From Gimesia alba (GTDB lineage Bacteria > Planctomycetota > Planctomycetia > Planctomycetales > Planctomycetaceae), in NCBI RefSeq assembly GCF_007744675.1, contig NZ_CP036269.1, positions 5,311,546 to 5,375,545 of the forward strand: DNA of 64,000 nucleotides, given 5' to 3'. Each line of letters opens with the position of its first letter. Positions within the stretch are counted from its first letter, which is position 1. Of this stretch, positions 18,101 to 27,003 are shown in pieces. The notes beneath the pieces were generated by a model that was not told where the DNA came from, ran no database searches, and saw only the letters and a list, made by a program, of their open reading frames with translations. Both the position numbers and the translations under genes were made by a program.

Positions 18101-21100
18101 GCGATAAGGCTGTGCCCCCGTTCGTACCATAGTCCGCGATCGCAATGACACGCCCTATGGCATCGGGATAACTTGCCTGGAATGTGACCCGCGCTTTGGG
18201 AGCGGTCGTTGGATCCTGCAGCGCACCTGTCTGGCTGGCGGGAGCATCATGATAACGCATCCGTGTGATGTTCTCGATGACGTTACCTGCATCATCGTAG
18301 ACTGTTTCTGCCTGTTCCAGGATTGTATCGCCGGTAACGGTTCCGGCATCAGCATAGCTGGTTTCATCCAGATCGTAGCCGGTGTAACTGGCGGTTTGTC
18401 GTCCAAGGCCGTCATATTCCAGTTTCGTAAACAGATCAGAGCCGGCGGGAAGCTGCTTGAGAACTTTGCCTGTTGCATCGTACCAGGTGTTGTTGACGAG
18501 GCTGTTGCCTATGGTCCCCGTTGATGGATCGACGGCATACTGGATTGACTGATAGACGCGGCCCAGATCATCGTATTTTGTTTCTGAGCGTCCGAGTAAA
18601 ACCCCTGCAGCAGTGGTATGGTACTGTTCCACTTTGGTGACGCGATTCAGGTTGTCGTAGTATTTTCTCTGAAACGCGTCAATTTCGCCATCCGTATCGA
18701 CGGGGCGGTCACGCCAGTCATAACTCATGGAAGTGATACGTGTCTCTGACGAGTCAACGTACAGCGTCTGTTTCGTCAGATTGTTGTCGCCGCCATCAGC
18801 GCCGTTATCATATTCATTCTGAGAGACCAGCACCATGTTGTTGCCGGTCGCACCTCCTCCCGTCGGGTCCTGCTGAGTGGCTCCGGTATCGTCGGTGCCC
18901 ACATAAACCTGATAGGGGTTATTGCGAACATCAAAGACCGTAAAGGAGATTGTGCCGCCCGGTGATGTGCTGCGGTTTTGCCGCTGCATATTGTCGTAGC
19001 CATAGCTGGACTGATCGTAGTTCGTTCCCGAGGAACCGGTGCCCGAGGAGGGGATGGTATGATAGACGCGTTCGGATTCCAACAGGCAGCAGCCCGTGTA
19101 CTGGCGGGTGATCCAGCTGACGAATGAAGACTGCGGGAATGAATCGGTGGGCAGCAGTTTTCCGCTGGTTGAACTGCGTGTGGCCTGAATTCGCTCTAGT
19201 GCGTTCCCGTATTTATCTGTTTTATTAATTGATACCGGATTGATCAATGTGTACTGGTAATTGTTGGAAGGCCCCGACTGATATCCTCTGGCCTGCCAGA
19301 CTTCGTCAACACTCGAACCTTGCTTGTAAACATTCCAGGTGGCAGTTCGAATGGATGTTGTCTGACCATTGATGTCGATCGAATGCGCAGGTCCCAGAAC
19401 TTGAGTGACTCGTCCCAGATCGTCTACTTCGTAATCGGTCACCAGGTTCTTTCCCCCGTTTGAGGGAGTGACCCAGCCCGCGGGTTCGTCAGTCTGCTGG
19501 GTTGTATCCACGTCTTCAATTAATTGGATGAGCGCTCCGGTCGTATTGTCGTAGACCATTTTGGTAATGAAGCCGAGTTCATCTTTCACCCAGGTCAGGT
19601 TGTCTTCCGTGTCGTGGACTTCGATTCTGGTGTTGGCGGTTCCAGATCCGTTCTGAGAGGTGGAAATGACGGGCAGGGTGATTGTTTTTTGTTTTACCTG
19701 CAAGGTTCCCGTATGGAACGTGTAAGAATAGCTCGCCGAAATGGTTGTCGATTGATTCGATTCGTCCGGGTAGGAAATTTCTTTGGAGGGCAGATAGATG
19801 GTATTCCCATTTGCCGAATGAGATGAATATTCGGTTTTACTGAGTTTGATGGGCGTTCCATTTTCGCCATTCTGTATTTTTGTGAAAGAGGGATAGCCTT
19901 CTGCGGCTCCCGATCCCGTGGTTGTATAAAAGTCATACAGATGAATCAGGCCGGTGCTGTTATTCAAGTACTGATAGCTGCCACCGGAATAGTGCAGGAG
20001 ATCGGTGTACTGTTCGTCGTATCCGGAGATCGCCGAAGGTTCTGCCTGCAGAATGACCCGTCCGTTTCCATCATACTTTTTAAACCAGCACCATTCATCA
20101 TTCCCGGATTTCTTGACCTCAAGCATCGTTTGCCCTGCACCGTTGAAATACAGAATATTCTGGCTGGAATCGGGCAGAGTCTGAACGGTTTTCTTGACCC
20201 AGGAATTGGGGTTGTAGGTTGTTGAGCCACCGCTAGTCGATGAGCTTGTGGCAGGATTTTCGGTATAGCTGAAGGTAAAGGTGAGTGCGCCCCCTTTATT
20301 TCGTTCCAGCACGACGCGCTGGGAAGTATCGAACTCGAAATAATTGTCGGCATACTGGGCGATTGTCGTATTTGAAGTCGTTAGTGGATCGATACTGTCG
20401 CTGACCATTTGCTCGTAGGAACCGGGCAGGACGACATACTTGAGCCCGTGCTTAAAACCGTCGGATTCGTTGTCTTTATAGTAACGATAGTAAGTAGTTC
20501 CCTGGTCGATCCAGGCACTTGTATCGGTGTCCCATTTTTGGATGGAGACCGTTTTTAAGTCGTTCAGAGAGCCGTTGTCTGAACTGCCGTCATAGTAAGT
20601 GTAGTTGGCTTTGGCGATATTCGTCACGTTTTCAGACGGATCAGTTACCTGTAGAAAACAGGCAGTAATTTGTCCGGCATGAGCGCCCTGACTTTCGGTG
20701 GTATAAGTGAAACGTTGGGTAAACGTTCCCGCCTGGAGTGTGATCGATCGTTCGACGCTGAAACTGGAAGTGGTCCTGACGACCGTTGTTTCATTGCCTC
20801 CCGGACTGCGGGAGTAGATGAGTTTTCCATAATTGCTGGTATCATCGTACCCATGAAATTTACTGTATGTGCCGTCCGGAGACAGCAGGTAAAACACTTC
20901 ATTCACATCGTCATAAGTAAGTCGTTCCAGGTTTCCATTAAGTGTGGTAAACAGACCGGTCTCAAGGTCTTTATCAAAATAGATCACGTTGTTCATATTC
21001 CCCACCAGCGCATATCTGGTGATGGTGACACTGACGATCTGAGACAGGTAAGGCAGACACCAGCAGTATCCATTACCCATGTTGACATTTCGGGCCAACT

Positions 21101-21878
21101 GATTGGAGTAGCTTCGTTCGTGTGCCCAGTATTGACCGAAGCCGCGGCTGGCTACGTCGACGGCCTGTAGTTGAATTTGTCCGTCGACATAGCGAATGGG
21201 GTCATTTGAAACATCACCGCAGCCGCCCACTTCGGTTCTGGGTTCGGGAGTGTCATCCTCGGCGGTGCTGGAACTGCTGCCGCCTCCCTCACTGCCGCCA
21301 CCATCGCCGCCGCTCCCACCACTTCCGCCGCTACCGAGACTTCCGCCTGACTCTGAGGATTCAGAAGAAGTCGAAGTTGAGCTTTCGGAACCAGAGCCGG
21401 AATCAGATTCACCCATGCCGGCCATCATGGCAAACTGATTTTCGCTCAATTCAGGAGCGATGTAGAAGGCACTTCTTTCTGGAACGGAAGGAGAAAACGT
21501 GACCAGAATTTCTTTGGGCCAACCTTGGGCGATCGAGGAGTCTGCCGGGAAATCCGAATCAAGAAACAATTTAATGGTGTTAAAGAGTCCTTGAATACCT
21601 ACTGCAGACCACTGGGGTCCTTGAACATTTCCTTCAAGGCCGAACCAGACCTCAAACAGACCATTCTTATTTTGTGTCGCGCTGAAAACCGCTGTGGATA
21701 AACCATTGGTGTCAGAAAACTCTTGTTCCCAGAGGCAGCGTTTCGATCCGAGATGCATTAGTTTTAAATCAAACGATTGATTAGAGGGAGTCAGGTGGGA
21801 TGCAGCTCCATTGAGAGAGACCTGAATCTGTTTTGAAACGTTGTTCTGCCATGCTGTTGTTTGGGTGTTGCCGTTCAT
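15150..21878 (-). CDS. Giant RHS/YD-repeat protein with a HExxH metallopeptidase-like C-terminal toxin
   Basis: 2,242 residues from the ATG at 21878, which has AAGGA seven bases upstream (the frame opens 26 codons earlier without a site). Residues 1-150 form a globular region, 155-215 a Ser/Gly/Glu-rich linker, then an RHS region with dozens of YD-type repeats (YDNLNRVTKVEQYH, YDKLGRTTQDRV). The shell closes with the core motif LFHVRNRAYHSFMGCWTQRDPVGY. The last 280 residues are the variable tip, with THEPQHDLGLG (HExxH, His2106 to His2110) followed by GGHANDGSGYHIHG, which supplies further histidines. This fits a zinc-dependent peptidase toxin released from the RHS cocoon. No signal peptide is seen and the export route is unknown. 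A small membrane protein follows. Confidence 0.85.
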   Translation of the reverse strand: MNGNTQTTAWQNNVSKQIQVSLNGAASHLTPSNQSFDLKLMHLGSKRCLWEQEFSDTNGLSTAVFSATQNKNGLFEVWFGLEGNVQGPQWSAVGIQGLFNTIKLFLDSDFPADSSIAQGWPKEILVTFSPSVPERSAFYIAPELSENQFAMMAGMGESDSGSGSESSTSTSSESSESGGSLGSGGSGGSGGDGGGSEGGGSSSSTAEDDTPEPRTEVGGCGDVSNDPIRYVDGQIQLQAVDVASRGFGQYWAHERSYSNQLARNVNMGNGYCWCLPYLSQIVSVTITRYALVGNMNNVIYFDKDLETGLFTTLNGNLERLTYDDVNEVFYLLSPDGTYSKFHGYDDTSNYGKLIYSRSPGGNETTVVRTTSSFSVERSITLQAGTFTQRFTYTTESQGAHAGQITACFLQVTDPSENVTNIAKANYTYYDGSSDNGSLNDLKTVSIQKWDTDTSAWIDQGTTYYRYYKDNESDGFKHGLKYVVLPGSYEQMVSDSIDPLTTSNTTIAQYADNYFEFDTSQRVVLERNKGGALTFTFSYTENPATSSSTSGGSTTYNPNSWVKKTVQTLPDSSQNILYFNGAGQTMLEVKKSGNDEWCWFKKYDGNGRVILQAEPSAISGYDEQYTDLLHYSGGSYQYLNNSTGLIHLYDFYTTTGSGAAEGYPSFTKIQNGENGTPIKLSKTEYSSHSANGNTIYLPSKEISYPDESNQSTTISASYSYTFHTGTLQVKQKTITLPVISTSQNGSGTANTRIEVHDTEDNLTWVKDELGFITKMVYDNTTGALIQLIEDVDTTQQTDEPAGWVTPSNGGKNLVTDYEVDDLGRVTQVLGPAHSIDINGQTTSIRTATWNVYKQGSSVDEVWQARGYQSGPSNNYQYTLINPVSINKTDKYGNALERIQATRSSTSGKLLPTDSFPQSSFVSWITRQYTGCCLLESERVYHTIPSSGTGSSGTNYDQSSYGYDNMQRQNRSTSPGGTISFTVFDVRNNPYQVYVGTDDTGATQQDPTGGGATGNNMVLVSQNEYDNGADGGDNNLTKQTLYVDSSETRITSMSYDWRDRPVDTDGEIDAFQRKYYDNLNRVTKVEQYHTTAAGVLLGRSETKYDDLGRVYQSIQYAVDPSTGTIGNSLVNNTWYDATGKVLKQLPAGSDLFTKLEYDGLGRQTASYTGYDLDETSYADAGTVTGDTILEQAETVYDDAGNVIENITRMRYHDAPASQTGALQDPTTAPKARVTFQASYPDAIGRVIAIADYGTNGGTALSRSSTVPTRSDTVLVTTSAFDSAGRVYQLIDPAAMESRKEYDSAGRTIKVIENYQATASSSSSSSAGSDPSNDTNRTTRTTYTPDGSIATLTAENAETGNQVTTYTYGTTLSDSEIASSTLLRTETYPDSVDGNDVITYAYNRQGQPIKRTDQLGTIHEIDYDKLGRTTQDRVTTLGTGVDGAVRRIGLSYDARGLNTEIGSYKNATAGQGTLVNEVQFAYNDFRQAITSYQSHAGEVNVSTSPKVQTSFANGSDNTIRPASLTYPDGRVLSYSYGSSGSIDDATSRVAAIVDDDLSATHLAEYSYLGMRSPVIADETEPDVKYTLVGTAGGNDPDTGDIYRGMDRFGRIKESLWYDYGASADKANIQYGYDRASNRTWRYNPLDTTHSFDEFYSYDGLQRLKETDRGELNAPKTGINMLKFAQSWSLDETGNWKGFQQDNTGNGTWDLEQTRTSNTANEITDITETAGSSWITPAYNKAGNMTTIPQPTDLTASFTATYDAWNRLVKIMDSSNTVAEYAYDGRNFRIIQKSYVSGSLDETRHLYYTDSWQTIEERIDSETSPERQFVWGMRYIDDLFLRDRDTTGNGTLDERLYALQDGNWNVTAICDENGDVQERYAYDSYGSPTFLTPSFGSRSSSSFNWETFYAGYRWESASELFHVRNRAYHSFMGCWTQRDPVGYTDSLSLYEYEFGKPFIFTDPYGDQAYMPNWNPYEENVKWHKIQEQKRLNELHNTMKWMTVIADSYAQTGDMNRTLKRFNDLPQGYIQDPVRPFKFPAKTYQSTTNKMIYSWENYNRIGLFNVDAGQSIMNLMGSGTAHNYPVIPGFQISNNQFWNENPISAIGTLTHEPQHDLGLGPFLMGIGGHANDGSGYHIHGVPAGTYLEGNIEDLANWIERFIDPQTRDRKDNLLEQIIRLSTQEPPVAPPYLPKPSSSPVTPKGRKTPSCPNLPGLLREKDSSGRDIMPIGTMPGGRQRNGKIPIYK

Positions 21879-22702
21879 TTTCGTCCTTGAATTTGAAAAG
21901 TAGAGATAGATGATCTCAGTGATTTTGTTTTTAAGTCGAGCCCTAAAAAGTTCCATTGGGCCGGGAGCCCGTGATGTTTTTATTTAGTGCCGCATTTATG
22001 GTTGGGAATTTATTCGCGGGCGGCACTCCGACAAGACCAGGGAACGAAAATATTCAAGACGGATGGGACCGGATGAGCACTGCGTCAGATGACTGGTGTC
22101 ATCAATAAAAAAGCTCAATCTGCCCTGGACCCATGGCAAGCCGTTTCAATGCGGTTCAAAATGTGTCGCAAGAGAGGGGTGTCGAATGATCGACTCGACT
22201 AAAAAAACTGCTGAAACCAGCAGGTTTAAGAGAGTTTTGGTAGGGCTATCGGGGTGAGTATTAGCGAATCTGCACCCGAATAACGCGACAATTCACTGAC
22301 ACGCAAAAAATAGTCAGCAGGGGATCAAGTTCCTATTTCAGGACTGAAGAATCAGGTGTGGATGGTTTGGCTGATTCATCCAGTCGCAAAAAAAGTATGT
22401 CGTTGTAATACGACTTACTGTGTGTCGTTTCAGAGCGGAGCGAGATTCTTTCTCTGATCACGTTTTGATTGTGCTGCCACCGTATCTTAAGGCGGTAAAA
22501 AAAGATCTGCGCTGGTTTTAATCTCTTTGTTAAAAGAATCATAAAGGCAGATTACGGTAAAAAAATGCATCCTAAGTGTGACATGTAAGGTGTGACATAC
22601 GCTATCAATAAAAACCCTAATAATGTTTAGGTATCTATATTTGTGGATTCGATTAATTTTTTGAAAAACGAAAATGAGGTATAGATTCAATCCTGGAAGA
22701 TT

Positions 22703-22745
22703 AAAAGGGGTCAGGACCAATCCTAGTGGACCTGACCCTCATTTC
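22703..22745. repeat. REP hairpin, subfamily A
   Basis: AAAAGGGGTCAGGACC faces GGACCTGACCCTCATTT across the loop AATCCTAGT. The loop matches, in inverted orientation, that of the copy at 14399. Confidence 0.75.
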
Positions 22746-22781
22746 TTTCCCAGGGTTGTGACGTTTTCTTCGTTTGTTCAT
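22746..22781 (-). pseudogene. 5' start of an IS3-type orfA cut off at a REP hairpin
   Basis: From an ATG at 22781 with a GAGGAG ribosome site upstream, the minus strand reads MNKRRKRHNPGKE, which resembles the start of IS3-family orfA proteins. It then runs straight into the REP palindrome at 22745, where the family similarity ends. Very short, so the assignment is tentative. Confidence 0.35.
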
Positions 22782-23072
22782 CAAAAGTTCTCCTCGTCTA
22801 AAGGACGCTAAGAACCGTCATAACAATTGGATCAGTTTTTGAAAAGCAGACCACAACGACAATCCGAACGACTCCGTCGAGTACAAGGAACGAAAACACA
22901 GCCACTACACTAACACCGCTTCGGCTAATCTACGTATTGATTCGTCTGACATTTTCTTACTTATTGGTAAAGAGACCAATGGGTAAAAAAATAAAATGTA
23001 TAGAATTTAATCACATAGTAAAGAGAGTAGCAATGACTCTTCTATTTACAGGATTAATTTCGAGGTGCCTGA

Positions 23073-23453
23073 ATGAACAAATTTCTTTGCAAAAACAATA
23101 CCTTGCTTGCATATTTCATCTTCTGGTCTAGTTTCTTGCTACTTACTGTCCTTGATTATTTATTAATTAGAGTAATTGGAATGGATTTGGAAGTGGCACC
23201 TGGAGAAGTATATCTATATCCAGATAAAATCTTAGGACCTCTTTTTGGGGCTCTAGCATTTTCTTCTACTCTGCTACTACTAGTCTCTTCTTTTTACATA
23301 AAATTAACGAAGTCTAAAGTTATCAACGCATTTCTTGCTGTAGTATTTTTCTTACTCCAAGTAATCTCTAATTATATTATTTATATTTTTTTTATTATCA
23401 TTTACTTTCAGTACATTCTAGGAAGATCTTTAGACGGAGTTCTCTATCAATAA
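23073..23453 (+). CDS. Small hydrophobic membrane protein, REP-bracketed
   Basis: 126 residues with about three long membrane segments (AYFIFWSSFLLLTVLDYLLI, LFGALAFSSTLLLLVSSFYI and a very hydrophobic C-terminal stretch rich in Ile, Phe and Tyr). The ATG at 23073 follows a GAGGTG site. The gene is markedly AT-rich compared with the core genes, suggesting recent acquisition. It sits between REP hairpins at 22703 and 23506, divergent from the RHS gene. No family recognised; an orphan immunity protein is one possibility. Confidence 0.6.
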   Translation: MNKFLCKNNTLLAYFIFWSSFLLLTVLDYLLIRVIGMDLEVAPGEVYLYPDKILGPLFGALAFSSTLLLLVSSFYIKLTKSKVINAFLAVVFFLLQVISNYIIYIFFIIIYFQYILGRSLDGVLYQ

Positions 23454-23505
23454 AACAGGCCAAATGGACAATGAAGCTCAACTAAAATTTTCTATCACGA
23501 AAACA

Positions 23506-23550
23506 CAAATGAGGTTTGGTCTCACTTCTAGTGGACTTGGCCCCTTATTT
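23506..23550. repeat. Degenerate REP hairpin, subfamily A
   Basis: Decayed palindrome from AAATGAGGTTTGGTCTCAC to GTGGACTTGGCCCCTTATTT. The loop TTCTAG is the inverted form of that at 14399. Recognisable by arms and loop despite several mismatches. Confidence 0.6.
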
Positions 23551-23695
23551 ATTGCTAACTTTCCTGCTGCAAGCAATGATTCATTTCACTCTACTTGCAT
23601 TAATAATTCTGTATTTGATTTTCCAGGAAGATTCATAAGATACAAAAATGCGCAGAAGTTTTTTCCAGTTCCCCTACCCGCTTAATAGTCATCAC

Positions 23696-23995
23696 ATGAA
23701 TATTCTCAGTGTTATTATGATTTTGGCAGGATGCTGGATTGTCGCAATGAATTGGCTGGTGGCATGGAAAATCTGGGTTGCAAAGGAAGAGGCACCATCA
23801 TGGGTACCGATTGTGGGCGGCGCTTTGGTTTCCTTCGGACTCTGGCTCCAGCCTTACGAATCCCTCTCTAGTTGGTGGTGGATCGGTCTTCTTGTAGATT
23901 ATGGCTGCATCTTCGGCTTCGCTCACACAATCTGGTATTGGATACAATACCTAAGAAGGCATTCAGAAGACGATTCGAAAGGGTCAAACCCGTAG
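23696..23995 (+). CDS. Small membrane protein of a type often found near RHS genes
   Basis: 99 residues from ATG 23696 (an in-frame ATG at 23648 would add 16 polar residues). Two to three membrane helices are visible: MNILSVIMILAGCWIVAMNW, WVPIVGGALVSFGLW and WWWIGLLVDYGCIFGFAHTI. The P-I-V-G-G and W-W-x-x-L-L-x-D-Y-G-C pattern resembles small membrane proteins I associate with RHS and other polymorphic toxin loci. It is bracketed by subfamily A REP hairpins. Immunity is inferred, not shown. Confidence 0.6.
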   Translation: MNILSVIMILAGCWIVAMNWLVAWKIWVAKEEAPSWVPIVGGALVSFGLWLQPYESLSSWWWIGLLVDYGCIFGFAHTIWYWIQYLRRHSEDDSKGSNP

Positions 23996-24002
23996 ATGAA
24001 CA

Positions 24003-24048
24003 CAAAAAGGGTCTGGTTTCTGTTCCAAGAGACCTGCCCCCTTATTTC
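24003..24048. repeat. Degenerate REP hairpin, subfamily A
   Basis: CAAAAAGGGTCTGGTTTC faces GAGACCTGCCCCCTTATTT across TGTTCCAA. The loop is the inverted form of the copy at 13556. It closes the toxin region on the right. Confidence 0.6.
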
Positions 24049-24332
24049 TTGCCCACGCCTATCTCTTTCAAAACTTTATATCAATCGCGTGATATTCTGG
24101 TGATTCTCTTGCCTCATTCAGTAATCGTCCCCCACGTTTATTTAGGGTGCGAATCTGTCTCGTACTGAGCTGAACAATGAGCGCTGACTTGATCTTGCAG
24201 CAAGGCTGGATATGCCAGAAATTAAGAAACGGTTACGGGAGTCCCTCTAAATTCAGACTCGCACTCTCGATATCAGGCACCCGGATTTCGTCATCAGTCT
24301 CCCCTTCACCAGCCAAAGGATTGGCCTGCCCT
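24049..24332. other. Upstream region of the glycosyltransferase operon
   Basis: A 284-base stretch with no gene seen. It should contain the promoter of the seven-gene operon, but I could not place convincing -35/-10 boxes. Confidence 0.4.
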
Positions 24333-25352
24333 ATGGAACCACGCAAGATCATTCTAAGCAACTCCCTCAGCCCCGGCGATATTGTCATGTTGACGGCGAC
24401 GCTCCGGGACCTGCATCGAGCCTACCCGGGACGCTTTCTGACAGATGTCCGCACTACCGCGATGCAGATCTGGGAGAATAATCCTTACATCACTCCCCTC
24501 GATCCTGGGGAGCCGGGCGTGACGACGATTAAAATGCAGTATCCCCTGGTCCATCAATCGAATCGCAGTTCCTTCCATTTCATTCATGGGTTTACGCAGT
24601 ACCTGGAGAAACAGCTGGATTTGAAAATTCCGGTCACGAACTTTCACGGAGACATCCATCTGACAGAACAGGAAAAACGCTGGATGTCGCAAGTGCGGGA
24701 GACCGGCTTTCAGGGAAACTACTGGATTATGATGGCCGGCGGTAAATACGATTTCACCGCCAAGTGGTGGAATCCCGCGTTTTACCAGCAGGTTGTCGAC
24801 CATTTTCGGGGTCGAATTCAATTCGTGCAGTGCGGCGAAGCAAAACATTTTCACCCTCCGTTAGAGGGCGTGATCAATTTGATTGGTAAAACCGACACGC
24901 GTCAGTTCATCCGACTGATGTATCACGCGGATGGCGTGGTCTGCCCGGTGACGTTTGCCATGCATCTGGCCGCCGCGGTGGAAACGAAACGAGGAAAACC
25001 GAAAAACCGGGCTGCCGTCGTTCTGGCTGGAGGCAGAGAACCCGCGCAGTGGGAAGCCTATCCGCATCACCAGTTCATCAACACCAACGGCGCCTTGCGA
25101 TGTTGTGATCAGGGAGGCTGCTGGAAATCACGCTGTCAGCCGGTCGACGATAACGACCCCAAAAACCAGGATCTATGTCTCTACCCGGTTCAAGTCACTG
25201 AGGATCTGCAGATCCCCAAATGCATGAACATGATCGCACCACAGGATGTCATTCGACGCATTGAAATGTATTTCGAAGGTGGCGCCCTTCAATACAATCA
25301 GCCCCAAGTCGAACGAAATTCATTCGAACGCCGTGAAGTACAAGCTGTCTGA
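24333..25352 (+). CDS. Glycosyltransferase family 9 (heptosyltransferase-like)
   Basis: 339 residues from the ATG at 24333 (MEPRKIILSNSLSPGD). The frame extends upstream to 24177, but that extension lacks similarity. The N-terminal SPGDIVMLTATLRDLHRAYPG block is the typical GT9 start, and PVTFAMHLAAAVE with AAVVLAGGREPAQW in the C-terminal half matches the nucleotide-sugar side of the GT-B fold. A cysteine-rich insert (RCCDQGGCWKSRC) lies near the C-terminus. Likely cytoplasmic, transferring a heptose or related sugar onto a surface glycan. First gene of the operon. Confidence 0.8.
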   Translation: MEPRKIILSNSLSPGDIVMLTATLRDLHRAYPGRFLTDVRTTAMQIWENNPYITPLDPGEPGVTTIKMQYPLVHQSNRSSFHFIHGFTQYLEKQLDLKIPVTNFHGDIHLTEQEKRWMSQVRETGFQGNYWIMMAGGKYDFTAKWWNPAFYQQVVDHFRGRIQFVQCGEAKHFHPPLEGVINLIGKTDTRQFIRLMYHADGVVCPVTFAMHLAAAVETKRGKPKNRAAVVLAGGREPAQWEAYPHHQFINTNGALRCCDQGGCWKSRCQPVDDNDPKNQDLCLYPVQVTEDLQIPKCMNMIAPQDVIRRIEMYFEGGALQYNQPQVERNSFERREVQAV

Positions 25353-25400
25353 AGCAGTACCTCTCACTGTTGTTCCCATCCTGAGAAAGAGACACAACCG

Positions 25401-26948
25401 ATGCAGCCGCGTTCTACCTTCATCACGGTCACCGACTACGCATTTTTTCCCGGCACACTAGCCACCGTGAACAGTGTTTTACACTATCACCCCGATACCA
25501 CCATCCATGTGGTGATCAATGAGAAAAACCCGCTCACCGCACCACAAATCGAATGCCTGCAAGCGGACGAACATGTGAAGCTGATCAGCTCGCGCGCGCT
25601 GGAAAAAAAATCCCGCTTTATCAATGCCTGGGAACTGAAAGCCTACGCCTGTGAAGACCTCTGTGAAGGATATGACGTCGTCATCGGCATCGATTCAGAC
25701 TGTCTGTTGTGCAGCAATGTTGATGATGTAATCGAACGCTGTCAGCAAACGGGCGGTTTTCTGGGAGGCGCCGACGGCAACGGTGCTGATTATGGTCTGC
25801 CCTATCAGGTCTATGGAATCAAAGCCCCGGTGCACAACCCCAAGTACATGAGCACCTCTCTGTTTTTCTGTGCGGTCACAGAGCAGAATCGACAGATTCT
25901 AAAAAAATGGAGCGAGTGCTGTAACGCCGCTGAGTTCAATAGCCAGGGGCCGTGCCCCGGGCACGGTGATCAGGGAGTCTTGAATGCAATCCTGTTTGCC
26001 GCCGGGCGAACTGATGAAATCAAACTGCTGCCGAATCATCTCTGGAGTCAACACTGGGCTTACTGGAACTCCATCATCAACTTCCGGAACGGTCAGTTTA
26101 TCAACTGCTCATTGAATAATGCGCCGCAACGCGCGTTTCATTGTGGAGGCGCAGAAAAATACTGGTCACAGGGCCATCGCGACAAGATTCTCAAGGAACA
26201 TGCTTTACAGACCTATCCTTACATCTGGTTTCTGACGATGTTCTGGTTTGGAAAATGCAGCCAATGGAAAACCGATCCCTGTCAATATCTGCCGGACGCG
26301 AGCCAGCATTTAGTACAAGATTTAATTGACTTCCTGCCACAAATCATTCAGGTCTATCCGGAAGCACGCAGACTCTGGGACGAGTTAGACGAGCCGGTCC
26401 TGGATCGAATTGTGAGCGGCGTGCATCGCATGCTGAGCCTGCAGGGAGGCAGTATGTCGGAATTGATTGAACTGGTGAAGTCCAATCCCGAGATCAAACG
26501 TTATGTCGAAGTCGGCAGTTATGAGGGAGGCTCGATTATGACACTCGGAGTCCGCTTTGCTCATCGCGATATGGATTTTTATTCCGTCGAATCGTTTATG
26601 GGTAACATGAATGGAACCATGGATGGCCACTCTCTTCCCTCCCGGACACGTTATCTGGAAACGTTATCCCGTTTTCCTTCCACGCGTGTCAAACTGATTC
26701 CCGGCGATTCGCGTTATGCAGTGAATCTGTTCGATCATGCCAGTCTGGACTTTGTTTTTATCGATGCCTGCCACGACTCTGCTGCGGTTTTATGTGATAT
26801 CGGAGTCTGGCAGCAAAAAGTCAAGCCGGGTGGAATTATCGCCGGTGATGATTATGGATGGGATTCCGTAAAAGCAGCCGTGCATGAAAAACTGGGGGAA
26901 GTACAAAGCACTCCCACAGGACACATCTGGTGGACCAGGGTCGCTTAA
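25401..26948 (+). CDS. GT-A glycosyltransferase fused to a class I methyltransferase
   Basis: 515 residues. The N-terminal about 300 residues resemble GT8-like transferases: FITVTDYAFFPGTLATVNSV start, DxD-type VIGIDSDCLLC near residue 97, and CPGHGDQGVLNAIL. The C-terminal about 170 residues form a SAM-dependent methyltransferase of the Methyltransf_24 type, with VEVGSYEGGS as the SAM-binding loop and FIDACHD plus GGIIAGDDYGWD. A bifunctional enzyme that adds a sugar and methylates the product is the simple inference. It lies 48 bases behind the GT9 gene. Confidence 0.75.
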   Translation: MQPRSTFITVTDYAFFPGTLATVNSVLHYHPDTTIHVVINEKNPLTAPQIECLQADEHVKLISSRALEKKSRFINAWELKAYACEDLCEGYDVVIGIDSDCLLCSNVDDVIERCQQTGGFLGGADGNGADYGLPYQVYGIKAPVHNPKYMSTSLFFCAVTEQNRQILKKWSECCNAAEFNSQGPCPGHGDQGVLNAILFAAGRTDEIKLLPNHLWSQHWAYWNSIINFRNGQFINCSLNNAPQRAFHCGGAEKYWSQGHRDKILKEHALQTYPYIWFLTMFWFGKCSQWKTDPCQYLPDASQHLVQDLIDFLPQIIQVYPEARRLWDELDEPVLDRIVSGVHRMLSLQGGSMSELIELVKSNPEIKRYVEVGSYEGGSIMTLGVRFAHRDMDFYSVESFMGNMNGTMDGHSLPSRTRYLETLSRFPSTRVKLIPGDSRYAVNLFDHASLDFVFIDACHDSAAVLCDIGVWQQKVKPGGIIAGDDYGWDSVKAAVHEKLGEVQSTPTGHIWWTRVA

Positions 26949-27003
26949 ATCGGCTTCGAGGAACTGTTCCTTTCACATTGAGTATTTCACCAGGCAGGAA
27001 GAC

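Larger units (their letters stand above)
21879..23072. other. 1.2-kb intergenic region between divergent genes
   Basis: No convincing full gene. It holds the RHS upstream region, a REP hairpin at 22703-22745 and a short IS3-type orfA start abutting that hairpin (22748-22781). The CTGCTGAAACCAGCAG stretch near 22209 can form a small hairpin. Confidence 0.5.
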
